A stretch of DNA of 57,823 nucleotides from the NCBI GenBank assembly GCA_945878575.1, contig CAMDUB010000012.1:1-57823 (forward strand). The letters are read 5' to 3'. This DNA is from Phycisphaera mikurensis NBRC 102666 (GTDB taxonomy: Bacteria; Planctomycetota; Phycisphaerae; Phycisphaerales; SM1A02). The translations under genes and the position numbers were made by a program. Numbering within the stretch: position 1 is the first letter of the stretch; each line of letters starts with the position of its first letter. Positions 1-9,832 of the stretch are shown piece after piece. The notes under the pieces are model-generated. The model saw only the letters and a list, made by a program, of their open reading frames with translations, ran no database searches and was not told where the DNA came from.

Positions 1-759
1 TGCGGGCGGATTGGTGTGCCGGCAGTGCTGAAATCGCGGCGCCTTGGGTATGACGGCAAGGGTCAATACGTGGTGCGTTCGCCGCGTGACTTTGCCGCCG
101 CGTGGGCCGCGGTGGGTGGAGCGCCGGCAATCTATGAGGCGTTCGTTGAGTTTACTGCTGAGATAAGTGTCATTGCCGTGCGCTCTCACGACGGTGATGT
201 GCGAATCTGGGCACTCAACAAGAATGAACATCACGCGGGAATTCTTCGGCAAACCATTGCACCAGCACCGGGCATGAGTGCGGATGTTTGCCTCGCGGCA
301 GAGCATGCCGTACGCGCGGCGCTGGATGCGCTTGGGCATGTTGGGGTATTGACGATCGAATTCTTTGTGACCAAGGACGGATTGATTGCCAATGAGATGG
401 CGCCGCGGGTTCACAACTCTGGCCACTGGACCATTGATGGCGCGGTCACCAGTCAATTTGAGAACCACGTGCGCGCCGTCACCGATGAACCGCTTGGATC
501 AACCGATGCGCGTGGATTCAGTGGAATGATCAATATCATTAGTGCGATGCCCGATCGTGGGGACCTTCTCTCGGTGCCTGGTGCGCGCTTGCACGACTAT
601 GGGAAATCGCCACGTCCGGGACGAAAGTTGGCGCACGTGAATGTGTGTGCGGGCGACGAGCGAATCCGTGCCGCGCAAATGCGCGTGCTGGAGGACTTGG
701 TCCGGCGCGCCACGCAGAATGCCTCGGCGGGTACTGCCGCGGAACACGGAAATGCCTGA
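1..759 (+). CDS. purK: N5-carboxyaminoimidazole ribonucleotide synthase, C-terminal part
   Basis: PurK is the ATP-grasp enzyme of de novo purine synthesis that uses ATP and bicarbonate to convert aminoimidazole ribonucleotide to N5-CAIR. The window opens inside the gene: the frame is already open at base 1, so the 5' end is missing and no start can be assigned. The visible part begins near the ATP-grasp motif PAVLKSRRLGYDGKGQ. Further on is the family motif NEMAPRVHNSGHWTID, which holds metal- and substrate-binding residues, followed by SQFENHVRAV. About 250 residues are present, roughly the C-terminal two thirds of a normal PurK. The next gene begins 64 bp downstream on the same strand. A second purine gene, purH, lies far away at 40.8 kb on the other strand. 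Confidence 0.93.
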   Translation, partial: CGRIGVPAVLKSRRLGYDGKGQYVVRSPRDFAAAWAAVGGAPAIYEAFVEFTAEISVIAVRSHDGDVRIWALNKNEHHAGILRQTIAPAPGMSADVCLAAEHAVRAALDALGHVGVLTIEFFVTKDGLIANEMAPRVHNSGHWTIDGAVTSQFENHVRAVTDEPLGSTDARGFSGMINIISAMPDRGDLLSVPGARLHDYGKSPRPGRKLAHVNVCAGDERIRAAQMRVLEDLVRRATQNASAGTAAEHGNA

Positions 760-823
760 AATTGTTGGGACGATTGCAGTGGGGAAGTACTTGTTGCACC
801 GCTCCCTGCGATGATGCGCGCTC

Positions 824-3652
824 ATGAGATTCACCACGATTCGCCTCCCGGACGGCCCTTCGCTGATGCGCGCGCTGGCGCAACACGTGTGGTCATCAAC
901 CACCGCCCGCGATGGGATTGTGGATCTGTCCGATGCGCTGGTGATGGTTCCGGCGTCGCGGGCGAGCCGCGCGTTTGAGCACCACCTGATTGCGCTTGCA
1001 AGTGAGGCGGGACATGCATTTGTTTCGCCCCGCGTGGTGACGCCGGCAGGGCTTGCTTCGCGATTTGTGATTCCAACCGCCAACGTACTTGGTTCGATGG
1101 GCATTCAGTTGGCATGGCGACACGCGATCATCAGCGCCGAAGCGCGCGTGATATCGGCGTTGTCGCCAGGTGGAATTGACGCCATTCCGGGCGAGCCGCT
1201 GGAGCCCGCCAGCATTGATGCACTTGCGGCTCGTATCGCCACATTGCACCGTGATGTCACCAGTGCGTGTACGGACTTCGTCAGCGTGGCCACGGAACTG
1301 CGCGCCACGATGCCGGAGTTGGACCTTGATCGTTGGGACGCATTGTTGGCGCTGGAGAACGGTTGGCGCACGGCGCTGGAGCGCGAGCAGTCAATCGATG
1401 AGCCGACTGCCACACGTCGCGCGTCCGGTACTGGTGCGCTGCACGCGGGCGGAATTGCGCGCATCTACGTGCTACTGGCTGATCCGGAACGGATTCAGCG
1501 GGAGTTACTTGGTGCCCTTGCCGCGCGCGGTATCGCTGTTTCAATATTGGTGCACGGAACGCATGCAGAGTTGCCAGCGCCACTCGATGAAAATGGATTT
1601 CCTGAACATGCAGCGTGGGCGCGTGCTGCAGTAGTGGTGCCGCAAGACATCATCATGCTGGCAGACACACCTGCTGATCAGGCAGCGGCGGTGCTTGACG
1701 CACTGAGTGCCATGCCGATGCCGCGGCGCAGTTGTGACATAGCGGTGTCAGTCCCGGACGAGGGAGTTGCAGCGCAGGTTGCTTCGCTGCTTCCGTCCTG
1801 CGGTGTTGCAGTGAACGCATTGCCGTCACGCACGGCGGCGGATGGTCCGCTGGGAATGTTGCTTTCGGTGCTGGCGGACTACTTGCAAGTGCGCTCCTGT
1901 GAAACGCTTGGTGCATTGGTCCGCCATCCAGAAATGGAATCGTGGTTGGTGCGCCAGGGGTGTGTTCGACCAGTGGCGAGTGTTTCGGAATTTGCGGTTT
2001 CCAGTGGAGCAGACCTTCTGCCGGATCGCATTGACTTTGGCAACGGTTTGCACCATCGCGTGTCGGCGACTGTTGAACATATCGATGCGTTGCTTGCGCC
2101 ACTTCGGAGATCAAAGTCGGTATTGCAGACGATTGCTGCGCTACGAGAGGTGCTCGGAGCGGTAGCAAGGGATGCGTCGTTGGTCGGCCGCGAATCTGCC
2201 AAGGCATTCCACACAGCAGCCGAAGAGCTGCTGATGGTGCCAAAGCGATTCACGGACGGCCTCATGGCCGCGCAAGTCTTGGCGTTGATTGGCGAGGCAA
2301 TGGCAGCGTCCATGCTTGCAACAGAAGGAACTGATGACGGAGTGGAGTTGATGCAATGGCTTGATGCGGGCATTGACGATGCACCGAACATGGTCTTGAC
2401 AGGGATGAATGACGGCATTGTTCCGGGTGGAATGGAAGTTGATCCATGGCTCCCGGATTCGGTGCGCGCGCGACTTGGCATGCCATGCGCGATGCGACGT
2501 CAGGCGCGCGATGCGTGGATTCTCCACGCGCTGATTTCGCGAAAGCGATTCATTCGCCTGGTGACCGGCCGAACGCAGATGGCGGGTGATCCGCTGCAGC
2601 CTTCACGTTTACTGCTGGGGCTGCAGGGTGAGGAGCTTGCGCGGCGTATGGCTTGGATGGGCGATCCGAAATCGCCGCGATCATCAGCGACGCGGTGGGC
2701 AGCAGTAGCGGCATCGGAAGGGCAGTTTTCAGTGAATTTGCTGCCATTAGGCCCCAGTAAGTTTGTGTCGGTCAGCGTGACAGCGTTTCGTGACTACTTG
2801 AATTGCCCAGCGCTCTTTCAGTTGAAGCGAGATCCGCGACTGCTGCTTGACGGTGCTGATGATGGTGCAGTGGAACTTGATTCCATGGGATTTGGAAATT
2901 TAGTGCATACCGCTCTGCAGGCGTGGGGTCGCGATGAAGCGCAGCGCACTGCAGCAGGCGAACCCGCAACGACTGACGCCGCAGTCATTGAGCAGCGCGT
3001 GCACGCAGCGCTTGATGAGATGCGCGATCGTGATTACCCACAGTCAATCCGTGGTGCATACGTGGTGCAGTTTGCACTGGCGCGTGAGCGGCTCACGGCG
3101 TTTGCGCATGTCCAGGCGGTGTGGGCGGCCGATGGTTGGCAGGTGGTGCATTCGGAACTTTCATTTGCTACGCGAGTGCGCGATGAATTTGGGCGAGCAG
3201 CGCCAATGATTGGTGATACCGGTCTACTGTTGCAGGGACGGATCGATCGCGTGGACGTGCACCCAGATCGCGGATTTGCAGCGCTTGACTACAAGACGTC
3301 GGCGAAGCCCAACGATCCGGAAGGCGAGCATCGCAAGCCCAAGGGGCGCTGGGTGGATTTGCAATTGCCGCTGTATGCGGTGTTGCTTCGTTCGATTGGA
3401 ATCACTGTTCCGCCGAAGAATCTTGGCTATTTTGCGCTTCCATCCAACCCCGCTGACACGGCAGTGCTGCTGGCTGAAAAGTGGGACGAATCGTTCCTTG
3501 GCGAAGCAGAGGCCGAAGCAACGCGCATTGCACGGCTGATTGTTTCCGGGCAATTCACACGCGCGCCGGACTATGAGCCAGACGCTGATGACCCGTTGGC
3601 GCCGGTGTACGGAGTAGGCATGCGTGGGTTGCGCGGGGAGGTACTGTCATGA
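824..3652 (+). CDS. AddB-like exonuclease subunit (PD-(D/E)XK nuclease domain)
   Basis: Predicted partner of the helicase-nuclease encoded next, together forming an AddAB/RecBCD-type machine that resects double-strand breaks. The 942-residue length fits AddB. The C-terminal third carries a RecB-type nuclease core: GRIDRVDV at about residue 805 and ALDYKTS at about 820, then LQLPLYAVLL, the usual order of D, D-x-K and Q-x3-Y elements. The N-terminal part has no Walker A motif, so it is probably a structural, non-ATPase helicase fold. AddB of Bacillus holds an iron-sulfur cluster with one Cys before the nuclease and three near the C terminus. Here a single Cys is seen in YLNCPALFQ (about residue 661) and none near the C terminus, so no cluster is expected. 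The stop overlaps the next start by 4 nt (ATGA), which indicates translational coupling. Confidence 0.8.
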   Translation: MRFTTIRLPDGPSLMRALAQHVWSSTTARDGIVDLSDALVMVPASRASRAFEHHLIALASEAGHAFVSPRVVTPAGLASRFVIPTANVLGSMGIQLAWRHAIISAEARVISALSPGGIDAIPGEPLEPASIDALAARIATLHRDVTSACTDFVSVATELRATMPELDLDRWDALLALENGWRTALEREQSIDEPTATRRASGTGALHAGGIARIYVLLADPERIQRELLGALAARGIAVSILVHGTHAELPAPLDENGFPEHAAWARAAVVVPQDIIMLADTPADQAAAVLDALSAMPMPRRSCDIAVSVPDEGVAAQVASLLPSCGVAVNALPSRTAADGPLGMLLSVLADYLQVRSCETLGALVRHPEMESWLVRQGCVRPVASVSEFAVSSGADLLPDRIDFGNGLHHRVSATVEHIDALLAPLRRSKSVLQTIAALREVLGAVARDASLVGRESAKAFHTAAEELLMVPKRFTDGLMAAQVLALIGEAMAASMLATEGTDDGVELMQWLDAGIDDAPNMVLTGMNDGIVPGGMEVDPWLPDSVRARLGMPCAMRRQARDAWILHALISRKRFIRLVTGRTQMAGDPLQPSRLLLGLQGEELARRMAWMGDPKSPRSSATRWAAVAASEGQFSVNLLPLGPSKFVSVSVTAFRDYLNCPALFQLKRDPRLLLDGADDGAVELDSMGFGNLVHTALQAWGRDEAQRTAAGEPATTDAAVIEQRVHAALDEMRDRDYPQSIRGAYVVQFALARERLTAFAHVQAVWAADGWQVVHSELSFATRVRDEFGRAAPMIGDTGLLLQGRIDRVDVHPDRGFAALDYKTSAKPNDPEGEHRKPKGRWVDLQLPLYAVLLRSIGITVPPKNLGYFALPSNPADTAVLLAEKWDESFLGEAEAEATRIARLIVSGQFTRAPDYEPDADDPLAPVYGVGMRGLRGEVLS

Positions 3653-6600
3653 TTACTCGATCCGTTGTCATTGCCAATGCGGGCAGTGGCAAAACCTACT
3701 TGCTTGCCAATCGACTCATTCGTTGGATGATCGAGGAGCGACGAGCCACCAACACAGCATCGCCGGATCGAATGTTGGCGGTGACGTTTACCCGCAAGGC
3801 TGCGGGGGAGATCTTGGAGCGAGTGCTTCGACACCTCGCACTTGGCAGCCTTGATGCTGCGAAGCGTGAGGAATTTTCGACGGCGTCGCAGATTGGTCCC
3901 GCTTCGGCGGAGGAATATTCAGCCGTGCTGCGTGAAGTGGTCGACGCGTTGCACCGCATGTCGATTTCCACGATTGACGGATTCTTCATGCAGATGGCGG
4001 GCGCCTTTGGACCGGAGTTGGGCCTACCGGAAGGGTGGCGGATTGCTGAAGACGATGAGCAGCGGGCCATGCGCATGGACGCGATCGGCGCGGTGATTGC
4101 CGCTGACCCAATGCGGGCGGTCGATCTGGCGCGACAGATGTCCGATGGCGAGCCGAAAGTGCAAATTCAAGCCGGAATTGACGCGGCGCTCGGGGGTGCG
4201 TTTTCCATTTGGGACCGATGCGCACTGGGTAATGATCCTGGCAAGCCATGGTTGGCGTTGGCATCGGACAGTGTGCAACTGTTCCCCAAGGCGCGCCGCT
4301 GCGATGCTGCTGCACGTGTTGCGATCATTGACGCGATGCGCCAAGCCGCAGTTCCACAGACCAAGAGTGGTACGCCGAACAAGCATTGGACGAACGCCAT
4401 TCCCCGTGTCATCCGCTTGGCCGAAGATGGCCATTGGTTTGATCTGCTGAAGGACTCGCTGGTGAGCGCAGTACGCGACACTGGGATGTTTAGCAGCGTC
4501 GCGCCGGAACCAGCATTTGCGCGCGGGCTTGAGAAGTTGGTCGGTCACGCCTGTGCCGAGGTGCAAGACGTCATTCGCGCGCGTTTGCGGGCAACCGAGG
4601 AACTTGTTCACAGTGTTGATCGCGAGTTGGTCCGTATGCGCCGTGCTGAAGGTGCGTACGGATTTCAGGACATCACCACACTGATTGCCCGCGCTCATTG
4701 CCTCGGCGGTGAAGGAACGGAAGCGATGCGCGAGCGATTGGATCGCGCGATTCGTGATTTAGCACTTGATGAGTTTCAAGACACATCGCCAGCGCAGTGG
4801 ACGGCATTGGTGCCACTCATCGATGAGATCATGGCAACCGGTGGGCGACGCTTCTTAGTTGTTGGCGACCCCAAGCAGTCAATTTATGCATGGCGCGGCG
4901 GAACACCGGAATTGCTTGCGCAAGTGGGCTCGCGTCCGGGGCTTGAGGACGACGCGTCGCTCAACACTAGTTTCCGTTCGAGTCCGGTGATTCTTGGCTT
5001 CGTGAATACGGTGTTTGGCGACATTGCGGGCTTGGTCAGCGGTACGCCACTTGCCGCGAGTACCCCAGACGCGGAGCGCACATTCACCGACGCCGGATTG
5101 GCGGCGCCGCGGGGTGTTGACCGCAGCCCGCTCTTGCGTGCACTTGCTGGGTGGACATTTGTGGAGCATCTGGCTGCAGAACGCAACGAGCATATGCCTG
5201 GGTTCGTTCGCGCATTCCGTTCTGCTGGGCAAAGTGCTGATGCAATCGCCGCCACGGTTGCGGCCATTGTGGCTGATCGCCATGCGCGTCGACCCGATGC
5301 AACGATCGCCGTGCTCGTCAGTAAGAATGATGAGATCACCGCGTGCGTTGCGGCACTCCGGCGCGCTGGCGTGGCAGCGAGCGACGAAGGGCGATCGCAG
5401 TTACTTGACTCACCAGCGGTCACCGCCATCATGGCCATGCTGCGGCTTGCAGATCAACCCGATGATCGTGCTTCGCATTGGATAGTGAGTCGTGAACCAG
5501 TTGCTTCGATTTTTGGCTGCGCCCCCATGGAGACGTTTGCGGGCGGTGCTGCGCAGCGAACAGAAGCGGATCGCATTTCTGCGCAAGTGCGTCGTGCCTT
5601 GCATGCGGAGGGGTTGCCGGCGTGGATTGACCGAACTATCGATCGATTCCGACCGGTCTGTTCTGCTCGTGATATGCAGCGATTGCATCAACTTTCGGTC
5701 ATGGCTCATGATGCCGACCGAGCCGATGTTGCCCGGCCAGGTCACTTTGTCACGAGCGTTGAATCACGTGGCGTCCGCGCTGCGGCGGGGGAGCGCGTTC
5801 GAGTGATGACTATCCATGCCAGCAAGGGACTGGAGTTTGATGAGGTCGTGCTGGGCAGTCTTGACCGCGCCATGGGATCCGTTGATGGTGGTGCTGGCAA
5901 TTGGTCGGTACTTGCACCGGATCCAACCAAGCCACCGATCGCTGTTGCGCCGGTATTGGCAAGTGCCATCATGGAGTATTCGCCACTCTTGGAGGCGTTC
6001 CGCCGCGAGGCACAGGTGGGGCGCATCTTTGATGACGTGTCAGGCTTCTACGTGGGCGTGACCCGTGCGCGTGAGGCGTTGCACTTGGTGTGTGCGCCGC
6101 CGACCGCGGCGGACACCTTGCGGTTGAGCGGTACCCGGATCTTGCGCATGGCGTTCCCGGAATTTGAAACAGGACTGCTCGCCACCAAAGTTGTGAATGA
6201 ACGCTTCTGGGAGTGCGGCGTGGATGCTCTGCCGAACGAAGGCAGTCCGTTGCCCGCGAATAATGTGGAAGTGGCGGGGCTGACGCCGGCGCCGGCCCCA
6301 GTGGTGGAACGTATTGTGCGGCCCGATGCGCGCGGTGGCGTGGCGCCGAGTTCACATGAGCGGCTTGGTGCTGGTGGTGTTCCGCTGTTTACGGCGGAGT
6401 TCGCGGGTGCGGATGACGGTGCGCGTGGTTCGCTGGCGCACGCGTGGTTCGAGCACGTGGAATGGCTGAATTCCGAGGGGATTGATGCAGCATCGGAACC
6501 ACAGGTGTTGCGCGCAGTGGCAGTGGAGATTGGTCGACCGGTCGATGCCGCATTGCGCGAATCGGTACGCGCGTTGGTCATGGCCGCCGCGCAGGGGCCG

Positions 6601-6948
6601 CTTGGTGAGTGTCTGCGTCCAGCGCGGTACGCACTATGGAAGTGCGACACACTTCAGGTACGAAGCGAAATGCCATTCGTGGTGCAGATTGACGGACGCA
6701 CGCAGCGCGGTCGAATGGACCGAGTGGTACTGGGCATGCGCGCGGGGCGCGTGGTACGTGCGGAGGTGCTGGACTGGAAGACTGGCGCGCGTGACCTACA
6801 GGGCGCAGAGTTCGAAGAGCGAATCGCTCCGTATCAGTTGCAAATGAATGGCTACCGCCGTGCACTTGCGGCGATGTTTGAAATTGCTCCAGAATCAGTA
6901 AGCGCGGTGCTGGCGTTCGTTGATCGGGGTGAGATCCGTGAAGCGTGA
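3649..6948 (+). CDS. AddA-like UvrD/RecB-family helicase-nuclease
   Basis: Superfamily 1A helicase fused to a C-terminal RecB-type nuclease; the motor subunit of a predicted AddAB-like break-processing complex. Helicase motifs are visible in order: Walker A NAGSGKTYLLANRL near residues 9-22, Walker B LDEFQDTSPAQW near 373, motif III GDPKQSIYAWRGG near 405, motif V MTIHASKGLEFDEVV near 720 and motif VI YVGVTRAREALHL near 800. The nuclease core is GRMDRVVLG near 1020 and VLDWKTGA near 1042, followed by YQLQMNGYRRAL. At 1099 residues it is of AddA length. It starts inside the previous gene's stop codon. Both subunits keep nuclease motifs, as in AddAB, whereas RecBCD has one nuclease. The next gene converges on it. 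Confidence 0.88.
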   Translation: MITRSVVIANAGSGKTYLLANRLIRWMIEERRATNTASPDRMLAVTFTRKAAGEILERVLRHLALGSLDAAKREEFSTASQIGPASAEEYSAVLREVVDALHRMSISTIDGFFMQMAGAFGPELGLPEGWRIAEDDEQRAMRMDAIGAVIAADPMRAVDLARQMSDGEPKVQIQAGIDAALGGAFSIWDRCALGNDPGKPWLALASDSVQLFPKARRCDAAARVAIIDAMRQAAVPQTKSGTPNKHWTNAIPRVIRLAEDGHWFDLLKDSLVSAVRDTGMFSSVAPEPAFARGLEKLVGHACAEVQDVIRARLRATEELVHSVDRELVRMRRAEGAYGFQDITTLIARAHCLGGEGTEAMRERLDRAIRDLALDEFQDTSPAQWTALVPLIDEIMATGGRRFLVVGDPKQSIYAWRGGTPELLAQVGSRPGLEDDASLNTSFRSSPVILGFVNTVFGDIAGLVSGTPLAASTPDAERTFTDAGLAAPRGVDRSPLLRALAGWTFVEHLAAERNEHMPGFVRAFRSAGQSADAIAATVAAIVADRHARRPDATIAVLVSKNDEITACVAALRRAGVAASDEGRSQLLDSPAVTAIMAMLRLADQPDDRASHWIVSREPVASIFGCAPMETFAGGAAQRTEADRISAQVRRALHAEGLPAWIDRTIDRFRPVCSARDMQRLHQLSVMAHDADRADVARPGHFVTSVESRGVRAAAGERVRVMTIHASKGLEFDEVVLGSLDRAMGSVDGGAGNWSVLAPDPTKPPIAVAPVLASAIMEYSPLLEAFRREAQVGRIFDDVSGFYVGVTRAREALHLVCAPPTAADTLRLSGTRILRMAFPEFETGLLATKVVNERFWECGVDALPNEGSPLPANNVEVAGLTPAPAPVVERIVRPDARGGVAPSSHERLGAGGVPLFTAEFAGADDGARGSLAHAWFEHVEWLNSEGIDAASEPQVLRAVAVEIGRPVDAALRESVRALVMAAAQGPLGECLRPARYALWKCDTLQVRSEMPFVVQIDGRTQRGRMDRVVLGMRAGRVVRAEVLDWKTGARDLQGAEFEERIAPYQLQMNGYRRALAAMFEIAPESVSAVLAFVDRGEIREA

Positions 6949-6977
6949 AAGTGAACGGCTGTGCAACGCGTGTCTCT

Positions 6978-8171
6978 TCAGTAACTGATCGTCACAAATA
7001 CACCCAAGAGCGCATTGGGATCAACCGTGGTGCTGCGTGTGTTGGAACCGTTTGATGCTTGGAGCTGCAGTTGCTCGTAGAACGTTGTTCCCACCAGCAT
7101 GTCCAGGCGGCAGGTTGGAGTGAAGTCGTAGCCAACGCTCACAAATGCGGCCCAGCTTTGATCTTCGCCGACACCGTTGTTGATGGTGGGATCGTTGTTG
7201 GTTCCGAGGCGGAATCGGCGTAATTGCCAGCCAAGTCCGAAGGCAACATCGACTTTGGATCCTTCGGGTTCCCACGCGACATCGACGCCCACGAACGGAC
7301 TTGCCGGCGGCCTGCGGATGGTGGAAAGCAGCCAATCATCAGCAAAGTGCCAGTGCAACACGGGGATGGGAATGATGATCGGATCGTTCTCGATTTGTGT
7401 TACGCCCAATACACCGAGACCGAGCATCATGTTGGCGGTGGGAGTCCAAGCAATGCTGCCGATTCCCCCGCCGTACAGACTGTCTCCAGCATCCGCATCC
7501 GATTCACCCGCGATAGCAAAGATGCCGCCGAGCGAAGCGGTCCACGCATCGGCCACTTTGAAGCTTCCGCGCGTCTGCAGCCCGAAGAGGTTCACGCTGC
7601 CAAACGGATCTGCGACGCCAAGTTCGGAGACCCCGCTCCAGTGGTACCAGTCAAACTCATAGCCCATGGCGACGGTGACGTTGAGATCATTGGAGCTGTA
7701 CACCCGCGCTGAATAGCTTCCGTAGAATCGGTCGGCACTCATGCTGGCGTTGTCACCGATGCCGGCACTGAATTGATGGATGTAGCCAGCGCCAGCCGAG
7801 TGCACGGGCTGCTCATCACCGCGAAGCGTCACCACTGGTAACGGGGCGGCATCGGTGGTGGTGGGGGGCACGGGTGCGGCAGGCGCAACTGGCGCAACTG
7901 TTACCGGTGGCGTTGTGGCGGCGGCGGGAGTTGCGGCGGGCGCTGCGGTCGGCGCTGCCGGTGGTGCCGCAGCCGGCGTAGGCGTTGGCGCCGCCGTTGC
8001 GGTTGCTGGTGGCGCGGCGGCGGGCGCGGGTGTCCGCGGTTCGGGCGCGTTCGGTGGTGTCAGTGAAGGATCTTGGCACCAGGCCGGGGATGTCGCGGAA
8101 AGTCCGATCAACAGGGTGACGGCAGCGCCGCTTGAATTGCAGATTCGGGTGGCGAAGGCTTTGCTGAACAT
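6978..8171 (-). CDS. Exported protein with Ala/Pro/Thr-rich linker and predicted outer-membrane beta-barrel
   Basis: The N terminus looks like a signal peptide (GAAVTLLIGLSATSPAWC, probable cleavage near residue 32). Residues about 33-118 are a low-complexity Ala/Pro/Thr linker. The rest, about 120-397, is rich in alternating polar and aromatic positions with many Gly and Asp turns (FYGSYSARVYSS, VTVAMGYEFDWYHW, AFVSVGYDFTP), and the chain ends VTISY with a terminal aromatic residue, as barrel proteins assembled by BAM do. It resembles the DUF6268-type outer-membrane barrels of planctomycetes and Bacteroidetes, but the family assignment is tentative and the cargo is unknown. The long linker may tether or span the periplasm. 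It is divergent from clpP; about 177 bp separate the two starts. Confidence 0.7.
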   Translation of the reverse strand: MFSKAFATRICNSSGAAVTLLIGLSATSPAWCQDPSLTPPNAPEPRTPAPAAAPPATATAAPTPTPAAAPPAAPTAAPAATPAAATTPPVTVAPVAPAAPVPPTTTDAAPLPVVTLRGDEQPVHSAGAGYIHQFSAGIGDNASMSADRFYGSYSARVYSSNDLNVTVAMGYEFDWYHWSGVSELGVADPFGSVNLFGLQTRGSFKVADAWTASLGGIFAIAGESDADAGDSLYGGGIGSIAWTPTANMMLGLGVLGVTQIENDPIIIPIPVLHWHFADDWLLSTIRRPPASPFVGVDVAWEPEGSKVDVAFGLGWQLRRFRLGTNNDPTINNGVGEDQSWAAFVSVGYDFTPTCRLDMLVGTTFYEQLQLQASNGSNTRSTTVDPNALLGVFVTISY

Positions 8172-8298
8172 CGGCGCATCGTAAGTTCCCCCCGGATTGC
8201 TGCATGTGGGTGGCGAAGTCGTTCATTTGGCAGCGAGATCTGTCCGGACGGGTGCATGTTGCGCGCCCCGATCGCCGATGTAGCCCCCGGACGCGGAC

Positions 8299-8304
8299 TA
8301 TGAT
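8299..8304 (+). promoter_or_regulatory. Possible -10 element (TATGAT) for the clpP cluster
   Basis: TATGAT lies 45 nt before the first clpP start in the intergenic region shared with the divergent barrel gene. A TGAGGA ribosome-binding site follows at 8339-8344. No convincing -35 box is seen at the expected spacing, so this is only a candidate. Confidence 0.3.
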
Positions 8305-8348
8305 TCCTGTCCCCCGCGGATTCCCTCGGGTTCCATATTGAGGATCGC

Positions 8349-9044
8349 ATGCAACTGAACCTCCCGACCGGCCACTACCCAAACGGCATCCATGGCGGAA
8401 TGATGGCGACACCGAACACGCTGGCAGCAGCTGGTATCGGTCGAGACATGATTCGCCCCGAGACCCTCGCTAGCACGTCCTACCAGCGCACCCGCGAGAT
8501 GACTATCGATGAACTCCTCCTGGAGAATCGCGTGGTCTTCCTCATTGGCGAAATCAACCACGCCTCCGCGGCGCGCGTGATGATGCAAATGCTGTATCTG
8601 GAAAGCCAGAAGCGTGGTCAAGACATCAACTTCTACATCAACAGCCCAGGCGGAGCGGTCGATGACACGCTGGCCATCTACGACACCATGCAGTTCATCT
8701 CCAGCGAGGTGGGCACCTATTGCATCGGTCGTGCATATTCCGGCGGAGCGGTGCTCTTGGCCGTGGGTCAGAAGGGCAAACGCATCATTCTGCCGCATGC
8801 CAAGGTGATGATTCACCAGCCGCACGGCGGCGTGTACGGCCAGACCTCGGACATCCAGATCCAGGCCGAGATGATTCTCAAGATGAAGCGCCAGCTGAAC
8901 GAGATCCTTGCCAAGCACACTGGTCAGCCCGTGGAAACGGTCACCAAGGATGCCGAGCGCGATAAGTATTTCAATGCAGAAGAGGCCAAGGCCTACGGTC
9001 TTGTTGACGATGTGGCCACCTTCCCAGAGAAGGGCAAGCGTTGA
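8349..9044 (+). CDS. clpP: ATP-dependent Clp protease proteolytic subunit (copy 1)
   Basis: Serine peptidase subunit that forms the degradation chamber of Clp proteases with an AAA+ unfoldase such as ClpX. The catalytic triad can be placed by spacing: Ser131 in GRAYSGG, His156 in MIHQPHGG, Asp205 in ERDKYF; the 25-residue Ser-His and 49-residue His-Asp distances equal those of E. coli ClpP. The serine motif differs from the usual GQAASMG: Tyr replaces Ala before Ser and Gly replaces Met after it. The N terminus is about 30 residues longer than a mature ClpP and is probably processed. TGAGGA precedes the ATG by 4 nt. First of three tandem clpP genes; its stop overlaps a possible TTG start of the second. 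No clpX is nearby. Confidence 0.93.
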   Translation: MQLNLPTGHYPNGIHGGMMATPNTLAAAGIGRDMIRPETLASTSYQRTREMTIDELLLENRVVFLIGEINHASAARVMMQMLYLESQKRGQDINFYINSPGGAVDDTLAIYDTMQFISSEVGTYCIGRAYSGGAVLLAVGQKGKRIILPHAKVMIHQPHGGVYGQTSDIQIQAEMILKMKRQLNEILAKHTGQPVETVTKDAERDKYFNAEEAKAYGLVDDVATFPEKGKR

Positions 9045-9067
9045 CGCGAGCGGAGTTGCTCAACTTG

Positions 9068-9814
9068 ATGTCTGCCATGCCCATGGTGGCAAGCCCGATT
9101 TCTTCGAGCGCGCAGTCGCTCGCGGATGTCTGGTCGATTTCGTCCGATTCAGCGGCGCCGGGTGCAGATCCGCGCCGTGATGAAGATGATGACGATGAGC
9201 CGCGCTGGATTTCGGTTCCGCTGGTGGTTGACAAGCGCGGCAAGAGTGAAGAGTTGGTTGACCTCTACAGCCGCTTGTTGCGCGACCGGGTGATCTTTGT
9301 TGGCGCGCCGATTTCTCGCCCGCTTGCACAGGTAGTCACTGCTCAGCTCTTGTTCCTGTGGAACGAAGATCCGACTGCCGAGATCAGCATGTACATCAAT
9401 AGTCCGGGTGGATCAATTTCCGACGGTCTTGCCATCATTGACACCATGCGATCGGTGACTTGCCCGATCGCCACCTACATCGTTGGTCAGGCTGCCAGTA
9501 TGGCGAGCGTGATCGCGTGTTGTGGAGCCAAGGGTCATCGCTTTGCTCTGCGCCACGCAGAGAACTTGGTGCACCAAGGTCGCATCGGTGGATTTGAAGG
9601 ACAGGCAACTGACCTGGAGATCTTTGCGCGGCAAATGCAGCGTATTGAAGATGTCTGCAACAACCTCTATGCCGAGGCCACTGGCCACTCCATGGAGAAG
9701 ATCGCTGCCGACTGCGAGCGTGACCTGTGGCTGAATGCCCAGGAAATGCTTGAGTACGGACTCATTGACCGAATCATCGAACGCATGCCTGTGGCGCCGC
9801 ATCCGGCGCAGTGA
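9068..9814 (+). CDS. clpP: Clp protease proteolytic subunit (copy 2) with acidic N-terminal extension
   Basis: Second clpP paralogue. The triad is intact: Ser144 in GQAASMAS, His169 in NLVHQGRIGG, Asp219 in ERDLWLN. The usual HQP after the catalytic His is HQG here. An N-terminal extension of about 50 residues contains an acidic run (RRDEDDDDEPRW) not found in typical ClpP; it could be a propeptide or a docking segment. The chosen start is ATG at 9068, with GGAG about 12 nt upstream; the frame also opens with TTG at 9041, overlapping the previous stop by 4 nt, which would add nine residues and couple translation. It is closer in sequence to copy 3 than to copy 1 (shared YSRLLxDR, QLLFLxNEDP and [12 protein letters not shown]). 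The next gene starts 18 bp downstream. Confidence 0.9.
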   Translation: MSAMPMVASPISSSAQSLADVWSISSDSAAPGADPRRDEDDDDEPRWISVPLVVDKRGKSEELVDLYSRLLRDRVIFVGAPISRPLAQVVTAQLLFLWNEDPTAEISMYINSPGGSISDGLAIIDTMRSVTCPIATYIVGQAASMASVIACCGAKGHRFALRHAENLVHQGRIGGFEGQATDLEIFARQMQRIEDVCNNLYAEATGHSMEKIAADCERDLWLNAQEMLEYGLIDRIIERMPVAPHPAQ

Positions 9815-9832
9815 GATAGGAACACGAACACC

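Noticed and set aside
8298-8918. 206-codon minus-strand open frame over clpP copy 1
   Set aside because: Complement of the conserved ClpP codons, rich in His and Leu as expected for a shadow.
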